DNA from: Diplonema papillatum
Lineage: Eukaryota > Euglenozoa > Diplonemea > Diplonemida > Diplonemidae
Direction of reading: 5' to 3'
Length of the DNA: 64,000 nucleotides
NCBI GenBank assembly: GCA_030068145.1
Contig: JAPJBO010000843.1
Location: forward strand, 36,285-100,284
The notes under the pieces are model-generated. The model saw nothing but the letters and a program-made list of their open reading frames with translations. It did no database searches and was not told where the DNA came from. The translations under genes and the position numbers were made by a program. Below are positions 30,191-40,406 of the stretch, piece by piece (position 1 is the stretch's first letter; each line of letters opens with the position of its first letter).

Positions 30191-30954
30191 ACAACTTGGG
30201 ACCCAAACTTGGGACCCAAACTTGGGACCCAAACTTGGGACCCAAACTTGGGACCCAAACTTGGGACCCAAACTTGGGACCCAAACTTGGGACCCAAACT
30301 TGGGACCCAAACTTGGGACCCAAACTTGGGACCCAAACTTGGGACCCAAACTTGGGACCCAAACTTGGGACCCAAACTTGGGACCCAAACTTGGGACCCA
30401 AACTTGGGACCCAAACTTGGGACCCAAACTTGGGACCCAAACTTGGGACCCAAACTTGGGACCCAAACTTGGGACCCAAACTTGGGACCCAAACTTGGGA
30501 CCCAAACTTGGGACCCAAACTTGGGACCCAAACTTGGGACCCAAACTTGGGACCCAAACTTGGGACCCAAACTTGGGACCCAAACTTGGGACCCAAACTT
30601 GGGACCCAAACTTGGGACCCAAACTTGGGACCCAAACTTGGGACCCAAACTTGGGACCCAAACTTGGGACCCAAACTTGGGACCCAAACTTGGGACCCAA
30701 ACTTGGGACCCAAACTTGGGACCCAAACTTGGGACCCAAACTTGGGACCCAAACTTGGGACCCAAACTTGGGACCCAAACTTGGGACCCAAACTTGGGAC
30801 CCAAACTTGGGACCCAAACTTGGGACCCAAACTTGGGACCCAAACTTGGGACCCAAACTTGGGACCCAAACTTGGGACCCAAACTTGGGACCCAAACTTG
30901 GGACCCAAACTTGGGACCCAAACTTGGGACCCAAACTTGGGACCCAAACTTGGG
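30191..30954. repeat. 13-bp minisatellite, about 58 copies
   Basis: A uniform tandem array of AAACTTGGGACCC. As 13 is not a multiple of 3 and the unit has no stop on either strand, all six frames are open across it and read the same 13-residue repeat. Two or so further copies continue at 36938-36969, beyond the MULE 2 insertion, so the original array was about 60 units. Confidence 0.95.
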
Positions 30955-30962
30955 GGGGTAAA

Positions 30963-31250
30963 CACCATTCTCACACTTTTTCAACAATTCTTACCATTCT
31001 CACACGGTTGCAACAAATGCTACCATTCTCACACAGTCGCAACAAATGCTACCATTCTCACACAGTCGCAACAAATGCTACCATTCTCACACAGTCGCAA
31101 CAAATGCTACCATTCTCACACAGTCCAAACAATTTCTTACCATTCTCACACAGTCGCAACAAATGCTACCATTCTCACACAGTCGCAACAAATGCTACCA
31201 TTCTCACACAGTCCAAACAATTTCTTACCATTCTCACACAGTCGCGTGTA
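30963..31250. repeat. Subterminal array of MULE 2, left
   Basis: About nine copies of a roughly 29-bp unit, ACCATTCTCACACAGTCGCA followed by ACAAATGCT, with variants. The complement occurs at 36795-36935. Confidence 0.9.
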
Positions 31251-31456
31251 GACACAAAATGGTTAGAAAGCTTCAGGGGCAGCAGCTAGACCCGCATAGA
31301 TCTGGCAGGTGAGCAGCGCCACCTCCCCTTCAATGCAAGCTAGCCAAGTTCTGGCGACCGGCCAGCAGCAAAAACCACACACACTCAAAACAGGATACGG
31401 GGGGAACAAAAGTCGAAAGGGGGGGACGCGGGGGGGGGGGAGACAGCAACACAAAG

Positions 31457-33920
31457 ATGCAGCCACAGCCTGCCCAGCCTGCGGAGCGCGTCGAGCTGAA
31501 AGAAGGTGATGTGTTCGCAACAGCTGCTGCGTGTTGCGAGCACGTCATGCTGGTGGCGAACACCAGCGGCCAAACTCTGTTTCTGCAAGACAGAAACACA
31601 CAACGCATCATATACCGATGCACAGCCAGAACACAGGACCAGCCTGACCAGCCTGACGATGACGGCGCATCCGACACCAGCTCGGAGTCGGACCCGGAGC
31701 GCACCACGGCGTGCGAGTTTTTTTTGTCCGTTGCGCTGCTTCACGGTGTGTGGAAGTGTATTACCAAGATGGAGCACACCTGCGAAAGCATTGGGCAGGG
31801 GGGGACCAAGGGGATGGCAAAGACCGTTGCTAGCCTTATGAGGGCTTTCATCGAGCAGCACCCGGAAACAGGTCCACGGGGGCTGGCTGCCGCGTTCCAC
31901 GGGGCACACGGGGTTTCAGTCTCTCACCGTGTGGCGGGCTCCGCGCTGCGGAAAGTCCACACAGACCTGTACGGGTCGACGAAAGACTCGTACAGAAAAC
32001 TCGCTGATTTCTTCAGCGAGGTCTGCGCCCGCAACCCAGGAAGCGACAGCGTAGTGCACCGGGTCGAAGACCGGTTTCACCATGGCTATCTTGCCCTGGG
32101 GCCCTCCAAGAGGGCGTTCGGACTCCTGAACCACAGGTACGTGACTGCAGATGGAACCTTTTTGAAAGGTGAAGTGAAAGGTGTGGTTCTTTCAGCGTGT
32201 GCGCTGGACACAAACGGCCACCTGCTCCCCCTGGGCGTCGCAGTTTTTCCGTTTCTGGCGGAGTGCAACGCAGCCTGGACAATGTTTCTCCAGCACCTCA
32301 GGAGATCATTTCTCCTCGACGGGGTTACCCTGGTAACAGACAAGCGACAGGGCCTTGCCGCCATTGTCGCGGCAGAGCTTCCTATGGTCATCCATGGAAA
32401 CTGCACCGTCCACGTGAAGGGGAACGTGAGGGCACGCTGGAAACACCAGGAATTCGACAGGTTTGTCGATTCCCTGGCGCGCGCGGAAAACGAGGAGATG
32501 TACGATGTCGCGTTTGCCTCTCTCTTGGAATCAGGCGCCGAAGGCGCCGAAGAAGCGTCTGTCTACCTGGGTCGAATGAGACACCGGTGGGCTGATGTGT
32601 ACCTCCCCGTGGGTGCCGTTAGAGCGCTGGCACGGCCCCCCACCCCGCAAAGACCAGAGGCCTCTGATGCTCACTATTCGAGCAACGCGAGCGAGTCGTT
32701 CAACTCCCGACTGGTCCCAGCTCGCAAAACACACGTCCTCGCCATCTTCCAGATGTACATAGAAGTTGTCACGGCGTTTTTCGTGGCTAACACCCCAGCT
32801 GCGGGTATCCCACCCAACCGGGTTCTCGAAACACCGTTGTACCGTGTTCGGGAAAACAACGACCTGGGACAGCTTTGCCGTGTCACCATCAGTGGCATGA
32901 GTGCCGAAGGCCCTTTGTTCGCCGTCCGCAACCCCGCAGGATTCCAGTTCTGTGTCACACGTACTGGTACACACCGCTTCTCTTGCACGTGCGCAAAGTC
33001 TGTGCTGCTGACGATACCGTGTGCACATATCTGCGCGGTTATCGAAGTTGTGTCCCGCCCCCTACCGCAGGAGAGCAAGTTCAGTGCCCTGAATTTGCTC
33101 TCCGCCGAACTGCGGACCGGCAGGTACCGGGATATGAATTGCCGAGGTCTCGTGCCGCTCCAGCGGAGTGTGTGGGCCAGCGACGACACACTGCCTCCCG
33201 TGGGTGCGGTCCCTCGGCGACGAGGACAGCACAACGAAGCAAGGGTTGCTTCGGCAGGGGAGGTCGCAGCACCTCGGGTGGTACGTGAAGTGCGCTGCCG
33301 CCGCTGTAGCGCCACCGGGCACTACCAGAACACGTGCCAGGCAACAGACGAGGAGATTGCGCAGCTGCCTATCCGTCGCGATAACAGGCGTGCTCGACGG
33401 GGACCGAGAGTGGCAGCGCGTACAGGCAGAAAGGCAGCTGCAAAGCCGGCGGGTAAACCAGCCCCAAAGCGCGGAGTCCCAGCAGTAGCTCCCGGCGCAG
33501 CCCCAGCTGCAATCAACGATCCGCTTCCCGCAGGCGATGGCGAAGCCCCAGCTGCATTCGACGATCCGCTTCCCGCAGACTATGGCGAAGCCCCAGCTGC
33601 ATTCGACGATCCGCTTCCCTTCGACGATCCGCTTCCCTTCGACGATCCGCTTCCATTCGACGATCCGCTTCCCGCAGATTATGGCGAAGCCCCAGCTGCA
33701 CTCGACGATCCACTTCCCGTAGGCTATGGCGCAGCCCCAGCTGCACTCGACGATCCGCTTCCCGCAGGCTATGGCGCAGCCCCAGCTGCACTCGACGATC
33801 CACTTCCTGCACTCGACGATCCGCTTCCTGCAGGCTATGGCGAAGCCCCAGCTGCACTCGACGATCCGCTTCCTGTAGGCGATGGGGAAGCCCCAGCTGC
33901 ACTCGACGATCCGCTTCCTG
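31457..33920 (+). CDS. MULE 2 transposase, main part (interrupted)
   Basis: From ATG at 31457. N-terminal region with a Trp-Lys-Cys ... His-Cys pair (GVWKCITKMEHTC). The DDE catalytic domain has VTADGTFLKGEVKG (Asp about 232), LVTDKRQGL (Asp about 295) with CTVHVKGNVRARW, and SNASESFNSRL (Glu about 413). A SWIM zinc finger follows (FSCTCAKSV, then PCAHIC, about 509-528). A CCHC knuckle comes next (CRRCSATGHYQNTC), then a repetitive tail of DDPLPxxxGEAPAA units. At 33921 the 1.68-kb insertion begins and the frame stops almost at once. Without the insertion it continues at 35606. The catalytic residues are intact, so a truncated product with a full DDE domain could still be made. Confidence 0.9.
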
Positions 33921-35598
33921 CATAGCTGTCAGCCACAAGGTTGCCACATTGTGGCCCCATTTAGCCACAAAGTAGCCACAAACCTTGTGGCTACCTTTGT
34001 GGCTAATTATGCAAAATTTTGGTATCACGGAAAACCGCGTGGAACTAACTTTTTCGGCCAGAAAATGCATCTGAAACACGTTTTCTGACGATTTTGACAG
34101 GGTTTTGGGCCAGAGTACGGGTTAGTTGCTACACCCTGGGCTCGGCATCCTGGTTGCGCACCCTGGGGTACCATTGGTAAACGGTTTACTAAACCGCTAC
34201 TGCTACTAAAGTAGTAGTAGGCATTATGCACACAGAATCATGCATAATTCAGGTTGGCGAGAGTGACAGACCCATTCTACTTGCAAAGCGCTTACCATTT
34301 CTGTCCTGAAACCCTCTGAGAGGGCCTCTCAACCAGCGACCGGCGCTCTCCGAGCCTCTTGAATGACCCCAGAGGAGGAGTGGGAGAGAGCGGCAAGTAC
34401 CGCCGCAGCCAAACAGATTTGAATGCTGCCAGAAAGCTGCAAAGAAAACGTGGCAGCCGTCTGATAATAGTCAGGAGCTGGCGGATGGTGACTGAGCTTG
34501 AGCTCCCTGCCGCGGGCCTGCGGCCCGTGCTGCCCTGCTGGACTGGTATTGTCGCAAGTCAGTCACTTTCAACTTTCCCTTGTGCCTTGGCTGGGCCTGT
34601 GCTACAGGAGCCTGCGAGGAATTTCCAAGACGTGTGAGAGATTGCCCCCGCTACTTTTCTCGGATCTTTGGCTCCTCCTTGAACTCTTTCGGACGCTGAT
34701 TGCAACAAGTGTAACAGTGCCACTCAGTGACAGCTGTTACAGGGAGTCAGTCACACTGTCAGTGTGCTCCTGCTGTACTATCATAGTAACTATGCCTGCT
34801 GTCGTGTGAAGTTGCGAGCTCTGTGCACTTTGCAAGCAAGCAAGCAAACTCGCTGGTGACGGGGTAGCTTGCACACCGAGTAGAAGAGCTGTCGTAATTG
34901 TGAAATGCTCCGTTTGCTGGGTCGTTGCTGTCCTGTTTAACCTTGGGTATCTTAGAATATCAGTGCATCGCCGTTACTAGTACGGCTGTCACCGGCGTGG
35001 TTTGGGTCCTTTAGCAGGAAAAGTTGGAGACTATGCACCCCGCAACTGAAACGGGTTTGCGGACAAGCGACCCTTTGAACTAAATTGATTCCTTGCCTGC
35101 TCCAAAACTTGGCAACAGAAGCATTGGCAGCTTCGTACTGACTCTGCGGTCTGAAATATCAACATCGCTTTCGACGGGTTCGTCTTCCTCCGGTGCACTC
35201 TCTGACTCAAAATGTACCAGAACTATGGCATTAGCATTGGTGCTGCGACCGTGTTGGCAAGATGCAGCAGCTTGTTGTTGTTTTCTGAACTTTTCAAGCC
35301 TTGAATTACTTGCAGTGTTGTACGAAGTTACTGATAGAGTTGCCAACGTTGCCGCTGACTCGCGGATGAGGATACGAGGCCAGGGCGAAGCAGCTTACCC
35401 AAATTCGGGCCCAAAAACCTGTCAAAATTATCAGAAATTGTGTTTTAGATGCATTTTCTGGCCAAAAAAACTAGTTTCACGTGGTTTTCCTGGGTATCCA
35501 AATTTTGCATAATTAGCCACAAAGGTAGCCACAAGGTTTGTGGCTACTTTGTGGCTCCCAATTAGCCACTAGTGGCTACCTTGTGGCTGACAGCTATG
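33921..35598 (+). mobile_element. 1.68-kb non-autonomous hAT-like element, copy C
   Basis: 1,678 bp with CATAGCTGTCAGCCACAAG inverted ends. The target duplication is CTTCCTG (33914-33920 and 35599-35605), inside the DDPLPA repeats of the MULE 2 transposase. Core module at about 34109-34735. Same orientation as copy B. Confidence 0.92.
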
Positions 35599-35949
35599 CT
35601 TCCTGCACTCGACGATCCGCTTCCTGTAGGCTATGGCGCAGCCCCAGCTGCAGTCGACGATCCACTTCCTGCACTCGACGATCCGCTTCCTGTAGGCGAT
35701 GGGGAAGCCCCAGCTGCACTCGACGATCCACTTCGCGCAGGTGCTGGCGGAGTCCCAGTGCCTAGCCACATCTGCCCTGTGTGCGGGCAGAAGTTGCTGC
35801 CGCGCACAGCGGGTACGTGGATGTGCGACCGGGTGCCGGTTTGCCTTTCCGCACCGAAAAGGCGGAGGAGGTGGCACAAGGCAGTGAAGAACCAGTCGTG
35901 GGCTTGCAAGCCCTGCGACAAGGATTACTGCTCAGGCTGTGCACTTTAG
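35599..35949 (+). CDS. MULE 2 transposase, C-terminal part
   Basis: Continues the DDPLP repeats for about 50 residues and then a Cys-rich end: CPVCGQKL, MCDRVPVC, CKPCDKDYCSGCAL, stop TAG. It looks like a small zinc-binding (RING/treble-clef-like) tail not usual in well-known MULE transposases. It is in frame with 33920 after removal of the insert and one 7-bp duplication. Confidence 0.8.
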   Translation, partial: LPALDDPLPVGYGAAPAAVDDPLPALDDPLPVGDGEAPAALDDPLRAGAGGVPVPSHICPVCGQKLLPRTAGTWMCDRVPVCLSAPKRRRRWHKAVKNQSWACKPCDKDYCSGCAL

Positions 35950-35984
35950 TCGTCCACCACTAGCCCGCAGTCTACGTCTGAATC

Positions 35985-36285
35985 AGTGGGGGCCAGCTAC
36001 GGTAGCTGGTAGCTACACTGGTAGCTCAGCTACCGGTAGCTCTGGTAGCTCGTGGCAGCTCAAAAAAAAAATTTTTTTTTTCGTGTCGAATTCGCTCGAA
36101 ACTCGCCTTTCACTTCCGCAGGGCAGCTGGAGCGCGATTGCACAGCCCAGACATTGTCAAATGGGAACCGATAGTTTTTCCACTTTGGGGCCATTCGCCC
36201 GTCCATTTTTTTCGAAAAAGCACAATTTTCTGTGCGTTTTTTTGCTGTCTTCCGCAAATTTCGGTCGTCCCCTGCTGGACTTGCC
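35985..36285. repeat. AGCTACC fold-back element fragment, second copy
   Basis: The GGTAGCT/AGCTACC array (35985-36060), an A10-T10 junction, the complement of GAGTTTCGAGCGAATTCGAC, then a direct copy of unit 2 of the element at 1973-2205. Compared with the 2-kb copy, the end module is inverted and on the other side. It lies within the 3' part of MULE 2. Confidence 0.7.
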
Positions 36286-36794
36286 CCCGGGGCCGTATGA
36301 GCTTCCGTACTTTGCGCGGCGGCTCTTCGACGTTCTTGAGTGTGTTCGCGACGACTTCTTTCACCTTTGCGTTCCAGACCTCCATCAACTGCTGGCGGCA
36401 GATCCCTGCTGAAAAAAAAAAAAAATCCGAAAAGGACAAAATCCAAAAAAAAAAAAAAATCCGAAAAGGACAAAATCCAAAAAAAAAAAAAATCTGGGGG
36501 ACCCCCTAAAAAACCCCTGGGTGTAACAAAAGTCCAAAAAAAAAAAAAAAAGATTCCCATCCAAAAAAAAAAAAAGATTCCCATCCCCGTGGTCTACTTC
36601 ACGGGGGGAAGGAACGGGGGAAAATGCCATCCAGGGTCACAAGGCCTGGACAGTCGTTCATGACTGAGCTGTTGAGTGACCCGACTACTTTACGCGTATT
36701 CCTCGGGTGAGAATGCCCAAACTTAAAAGTTTGGGGTCTTATAATCTTAGAATTTGAGTGGCGTCGGTTCAAACCCGCCTCTCTGGTCTTTGGT
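36286..36794. other. A-rich tandem repeats and unassigned sequence in MULE 2 3' region
   Basis: Repeats of TCCGAAAAGGACAAAATCC separated by A-runs (36425-36480) and of GATTCCCATCC with A-runs (36551-36584). A tRNA T-arm-like stretch near 36758 does not fold as a tRNA. Confidence 0.5.
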
Positions 36795-36937
36795 ATTTGT
36801 TCGACTGTGTGAGAATGGTAGCATTTGTTGCGACTGTGTGAGAATGGTAACATTTGTTGGAGCTTGTGTAAGGTTTGTTGAAACTTGTGTGAGAATGGTA
36901 AAAATTTGTTTTTTTGTGTGAGAATGGTATTTGCCCC
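36795..36937. repeat. Subterminal array of MULE 2, right
   Basis: Inverted counterpart of the left array: TGTGTGAGAATGGTA repeated about four times with decaying spacers, ending TATTTGCCCC. Confidence 0.9.
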
Positions 36938-36969
36938 AAACTTGGGACCCAAACTTGGGACCCAAACTA

Positions 36970-38367
36970 GGGCTAATTCCCATTCTCGAACACAATTTAA
37001 CTTTTTGCCCATTCTCGAACACTCGCTAACTTTTTGCCCATTCTCGAACACTTTTTAACTTTTTGCCCACTCTCGAACAGTCGCCTAACTTTTTGCCCAT
37101 TCTCGAACATTGAAAATTGCCCAGGGTGGGATTCGAACTCACCACCCATACATCCAAAAATTCCCAGCCATTTTTGGGTTCGCCATTTCCGATTCCGATT
37201 TCCGTCGGATCCGTTCCTCGAACAAGGTGCCAGCATTGTGGTGGCTGCTGCGTCCCGGCTCGGTATCCTGGTTGCGCACTGGGTCACTGACACCGCAGAC
37301 TACGGGTAAACGGTTTTCTAAAGGTATTGTGCACACAGATTCGTGCATAATTCAGGTATGCGCGAGTGACCTACTTGTAGCGCTTCCAAATTCTGTGCCG
37401 AAACCTCTTCAGAATCAGAGCCACTGTTTTACCACGAGTAGTAACCAGCGACGGGCGCGACGTCACGAATGACTCCAGAGGAGGAGCGGGCCAATCAAGA
37501 TTTGAGTGATGCTACTCTTACAGTAGAAGCTGCAAAGAAAAAGTGCCAGTCGTCTGAAAATAATCAGGAGCTGGCGGCTGGTGACTGGATCTTGTCCTCC
37601 CTGCCGCAGGCTGGCAGGCTGAGAGAGAGACTGGAATTGCCGGCGAGCCGCCAGGGCGCATGGCAGGAGCCATTTCTCCTGCCATCATGCAGCCATGTGC
37701 CAAGTGTAACCGCTGCCACTTCAACTCTGAAAAAAAGTTGACCAAAAAAATTGGACCCCGAATTTTTGACCAAAAAATTTGACCCAAAAATTTTGTCCTA
37801 AATTTTTGACCCAAAAATTGACCGAAATTTTTTGACCCAAAAAATTTCGGTCAAACTTTTTGAATCACTTTGCTGCAAGCTGCTTCTCCTGGTGTAGGTC
37901 AGTGAACTAAGGTCACTCAATGGCCGCCGCACAATTTGCAAGCAAGACGAGCAAACTCAGTGAAGTCTGTGCCGGGTTTTTAAACGGGGTAGCTCGCACA
38001 CCACCGTCACGTGTAGAAGAGCTTGAAGCAACCAAGAACCCGAGTGTAGATGCCGAAGAGGCTGCGGCCTGAAGTTAGCAAGGGTACCGTCTTCGAATCA
38101 GTGAACTCAGCTGCTCTCGCGGTAAAACTTGAGGCAAATGTCTCGGGGAAGTGACATTTTCATCACAAAAACTGGAATGTTCGAGAATGGGCAAAAAGTT
38201 AAATAGTGTTCGAGAATGGGCACAAAGTTACCGAGAATGGGCAAAAAGTTAAAAAGTGTTCGAGAATGGGCAAAAAGTTAGCGAGTGTTCGAGAATGGGC
38301 AAAAAGTTAAATAGTGTTCGAGAATGGGCACAAACATAAGGAAGTGTACTATAATGGGAATTGTCCC
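36970..38367. mobile_element. 1.4-kb non-autonomous MULE-type element
   Basis: Ends GGGCTAATTCCCATTCTCG and, complemented, GGGACAATTCCCATTATAG. The target duplication is 9 bp, CCCAAACTA (36961-36969 and 38368-38376). Subterminal arrays of CATTCTCGAACAC with ACTTTTTGCC spacers occur at both ends. The termini resemble MULE 2's (GGGG-TAA-CCATTCTC-ACAC), so a MULE transposase probably moves it. The interior has a B-box-like sequence (37130-37150) and the core module (37229-37740). No transposase. It is inserted at the junction of the 13-bp array and the tRNA-Ser flank. Confidence 0.9.
37229..37740 (+). repeat. Core module inside the 1.4-kb MULE-type element
   Basis: Homologous over about 500 bp to the interiors of the three 1.68-kb elements and to 1001-1127 plus 1595-1765. 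Landmarks are TCGGTATCCTGGTTGCGCAC, GCACACAGATTCGTGCATAA, ATGACTCCAGAGGAGGAGCG and AATCAGGAGCTGGCGGCTGG. The frame starting MTPEEE is open for 90 codons here but broken in the other copies, so coding is doubtful. Confidence 0.8.
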
Positions 38368-38387
38368 CCCAAACTAGGGCGGAAAAA

Positions 38388-38469
38388 CGCTGGCGGCAGG
38401 ATTTGAACCTACGAGGGCAGGGCCCAATGGATTTCAAGTCCACCTCCGTAACCACTTGGATACACCAGC
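38388..38469 (-). tRNA. tRNA-Ser, anticodon TGA
   Basis: 82-nt minus-strand gene. Acceptor arm GCTGGTG pairs with CGCCAGC (one G-U), discriminator G. The D-arm is TCC...GGA. The anticodon arm is GTGGA-CTTGAAA-TCCAT with anticodon TGA. A class II variable arm (GGGC...GCCC) is as expected for serine, and the T-arm is GTAGG-TTCAAAT-CCTGC with B box GGTTCAAATCC. TTTTT immediately follows the 3' end as a Pol III terminator. A, B boxes and terminator are all intact, so it is probably functional. Confidence 0.94.
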
Positions 38470-38491
38470 TTAAAAACAACTTTTTTTTTTT

Positions 38492-39042
38492 GCAGAGAAA
38501 GAAAGAAAGAAGCCAGAGGTCTCCCGGGTCTTCCACCTGGCCTCACTCAACCGCCACCTGGCTGGTTTGTGTGAAAGGCTCAGATACTGGACACCCACGC
38601 ACTGATAACCCCCCTGTTCCATAGCCCATCTCTCTTGCATGTGTCTTGTGTCTCTCTGGCATGCCTTCCGGCCCGAAGAGGCCCGTAAAGCCTGCCCGAA
38701 AACTGGAACGCGGCTCTCCGGAGCCGCCAAAAGAATGTGGTGCCTCTTGCAAAAAAAAAAAAAAAACTTTTTTTTTTTTTTTTGCAAGAGGCACCACATT
38801 CTTTTGGCGGCTCCGGAGAGCCGCGTTCCAGTTTTCGGGCAGGCTTTACGGGCCTCTTCGGGCCGGAAGGCATGCCAGAGAGACACAAGACACATGCAAG
38901 AGAGATGGGCTATGGAACAGGGGGGTTATCAGTGCGTGGGTGTCCAGTATCTGAGCCTTTCACACAAACCAGCCAGGTGGCGGTTGAGTGAGGCCAGGTG
39001 GAAGACCCGGGAGACCTCTGGCTTCTTTCTTTCTTTCTCTGC
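38492..39042. repeat. Perfect 551-bp palindrome (tail-to-tail SINE-like pair)
   Basis: 38492-38750 and 38784-39042 are perfect 259-bp reverse complements. The centre is A16-C-T16, itself symmetric. Each arm is one SINE-like unit ending GTGCCTCTTGC plus poly(A). A third copy of the unit is at 41526-41784. Confidence 0.95.
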
Positions 39043-39447
39043 CACTGGAACTCGGAGGGGGGGAGAGTGTTGGAATGTGGGAAGCATGGTGGAATGAAAG
39101 GATGGTGTGGTGTGGCGGAGCACACGGTTGCTTGTTTGATTGCGGTGCCTCTCCCCGTAGGGCCTTGACGGCCGGGTATCGAGGCACCGGCGGGACGTTG
39201 GGGACTGACTATGGCTGTGTACTGGCCCGTAACTGGGCACGGTCCGTAGGCCGGCGCCCGCTGACTCTGCCCCGGCTATGCTTTTCGCCAGGGAAAAATA
39301 AAGCTTGCTCAGCGCCATTATCTAGTCCCAAATACAATACAGTTTCAGAATTGTTGCAGGAGAAGCCGGGTTGGCTCGAATAGAGGCTATTTACATTGCA
39401 TGTTCAAATGGGCAACAGCCCCGAGCTCGCCGTTCAGCCAGCAGCGC
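38784..39447 (+). repeat. 664-bp segmental duplication, copy 1
   Basis: Matches 41526-42189 base for base with no indel and one difference noticed (CTGACTCTGCC versus CTGTCTCTGCC). It begins after a T-run and ends exactly at CCAGCAGCGC. It contains AATAAA at about 39297. Both copies abut a LINE 3' fragment, but of different families. Confidence 0.95.
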
Positions 39448-40406
39448 TAAAACAACTTTTTGCGTGTCTCGTCGTAGCGCGCAAAGACATCACCGACGAA
39501 GCTTTGCGCAACTTTCCACGACGTCTCTTGGGTCTGCGGATATATCTGAAACGCGTGTCCAAAAATTCCCTGCACCTGATGACGAGCGGCGGTAGATTCG
39601 CTACCATCTACCGCGCTGAGCTAATTGCGATTCTTGTTGGTGTACATGCCATTAAATTCTTTTTGCCTCTGATGCTTGGATCAAGAGCACTCCTTCTCTC
39701 AGACTGTCAATCGGCGCTCAGGACCCTCGAAAAGGGCCTCAGGCAAAATGATGAGATTGCCATTGCCATCCTCCTGACCTTATGCGATACCATCGCAGAA
39801 ACCAGAACTAGAACTTGCACTCCAGAAAACATCACCTTAAAACACGTACCTGCACATTGTGGCGTCTGGGGAAACGAGCAAGCAGATATCGTTGCAAATA
39901 AGGCTCGCTCAAAAACTAACGATGCCTACACGTGCCTCGATATGCAGTCTGCGAAAGCGCGAATTGTTGAATCGCTTTCCAGTCGTTGGCTCCAAGACCG
40001 CCCTAAAAACTTCCACTTTGTTGCGACTCGAGGCCTGCTACCCAGCAAACTGCCAAAGGCACTGTCCAGACAAGCTGAGATTCATCTCTTTGCCTTGCGC
40101 ACTGGCCACACACCCTTAAATAAGCACTTTCTTCGGAACGATGATCGAAGTTATGATCTACTCCAAGGGCTGTGTTGGCACTGCCACCAGAACACAAGCA
40201 AGCCCATGCTTGAACATATTACTCTCCAGTGTCCATCTCTTGACCACTTTAGACACGACTGCCTTAGATTCCCATACCCCACGCTCCTGCCCCATGTGTT
40301 CACAGCTAAGAATTGTATAGGACTCCTACTCTTCCTACAGATGTCGCGGGACTTACCAGTGTTCCCCATTCTCCAGTTAAAATTGAAGCAACCTGACCAG
40401 TTGTAA
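39448..40406 (+). pseudogene. LINE A-related 3' fragment (RNase H and zinc knuckle)
   Basis: Open frame homologous to the last 310 or so residues of LINE A ORF2. It has FPRRLLGLRIYLKR, RAELIAILVGV (RNase H Glu), LLLSDCQSALRTL (Asp), HVPAHCGVWGNEQADIVANK (Asp), and the C-terminal CWHCHQNTSKPMLEHITLQC zinc knuckle. The first RNase H strand and everything upstream are missing, so it is 5'-truncated. It still reads through to a stop at 40406. It is diverged from LINE A, so it is another subfamily. Confidence 0.85.

Larger units (their letters stand above)
30955..36937 (+). mobile_element. MULE 2, complete Mutator-like element
   Basis: Left end GGGGTAAACACCATTCTCAC, right end complemented GGGGCAAATACCATTCTCAC. 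The target duplication is 9 bp, AAACTTGGG (30946-30954 and 36938-36946), as usual for Mutator-like elements; the target is the 13-bp array. The ends carry subterminal arrays of ACCATTCTCACAC. It encodes the transposase at 31457-35949, interrupted by copy C of the 1.68-kb element. Length is 5,983 bp including that insert. Confidence 0.9.

Noticed and set aside
30053..31289. Six long open frames of 250-375 codons over the 13-bp array
   Set aside because: They are the arithmetic result of a stop-free 13-bp repeat read in every frame, not genes.
36735..36785. tRNA-Ile-like sequence with TTATA and GGTTCAAACCC
   Set aside because: Acceptor and anticodon stems do not pair. Only a T-arm-like piece is present, inside MULE 2.
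37126..37195. tRNA gene on the minus strand
   Set aside because: The T-arm is convincing but no matching acceptor or anticodon arm is found. Kept only as a B-box-like element.
37469..37741. A 90-codon protein starting MTPEEE in the core module
   Set aside because: Open in one copy only; three other copies have early stops or shifts, so it is not called as a gene.
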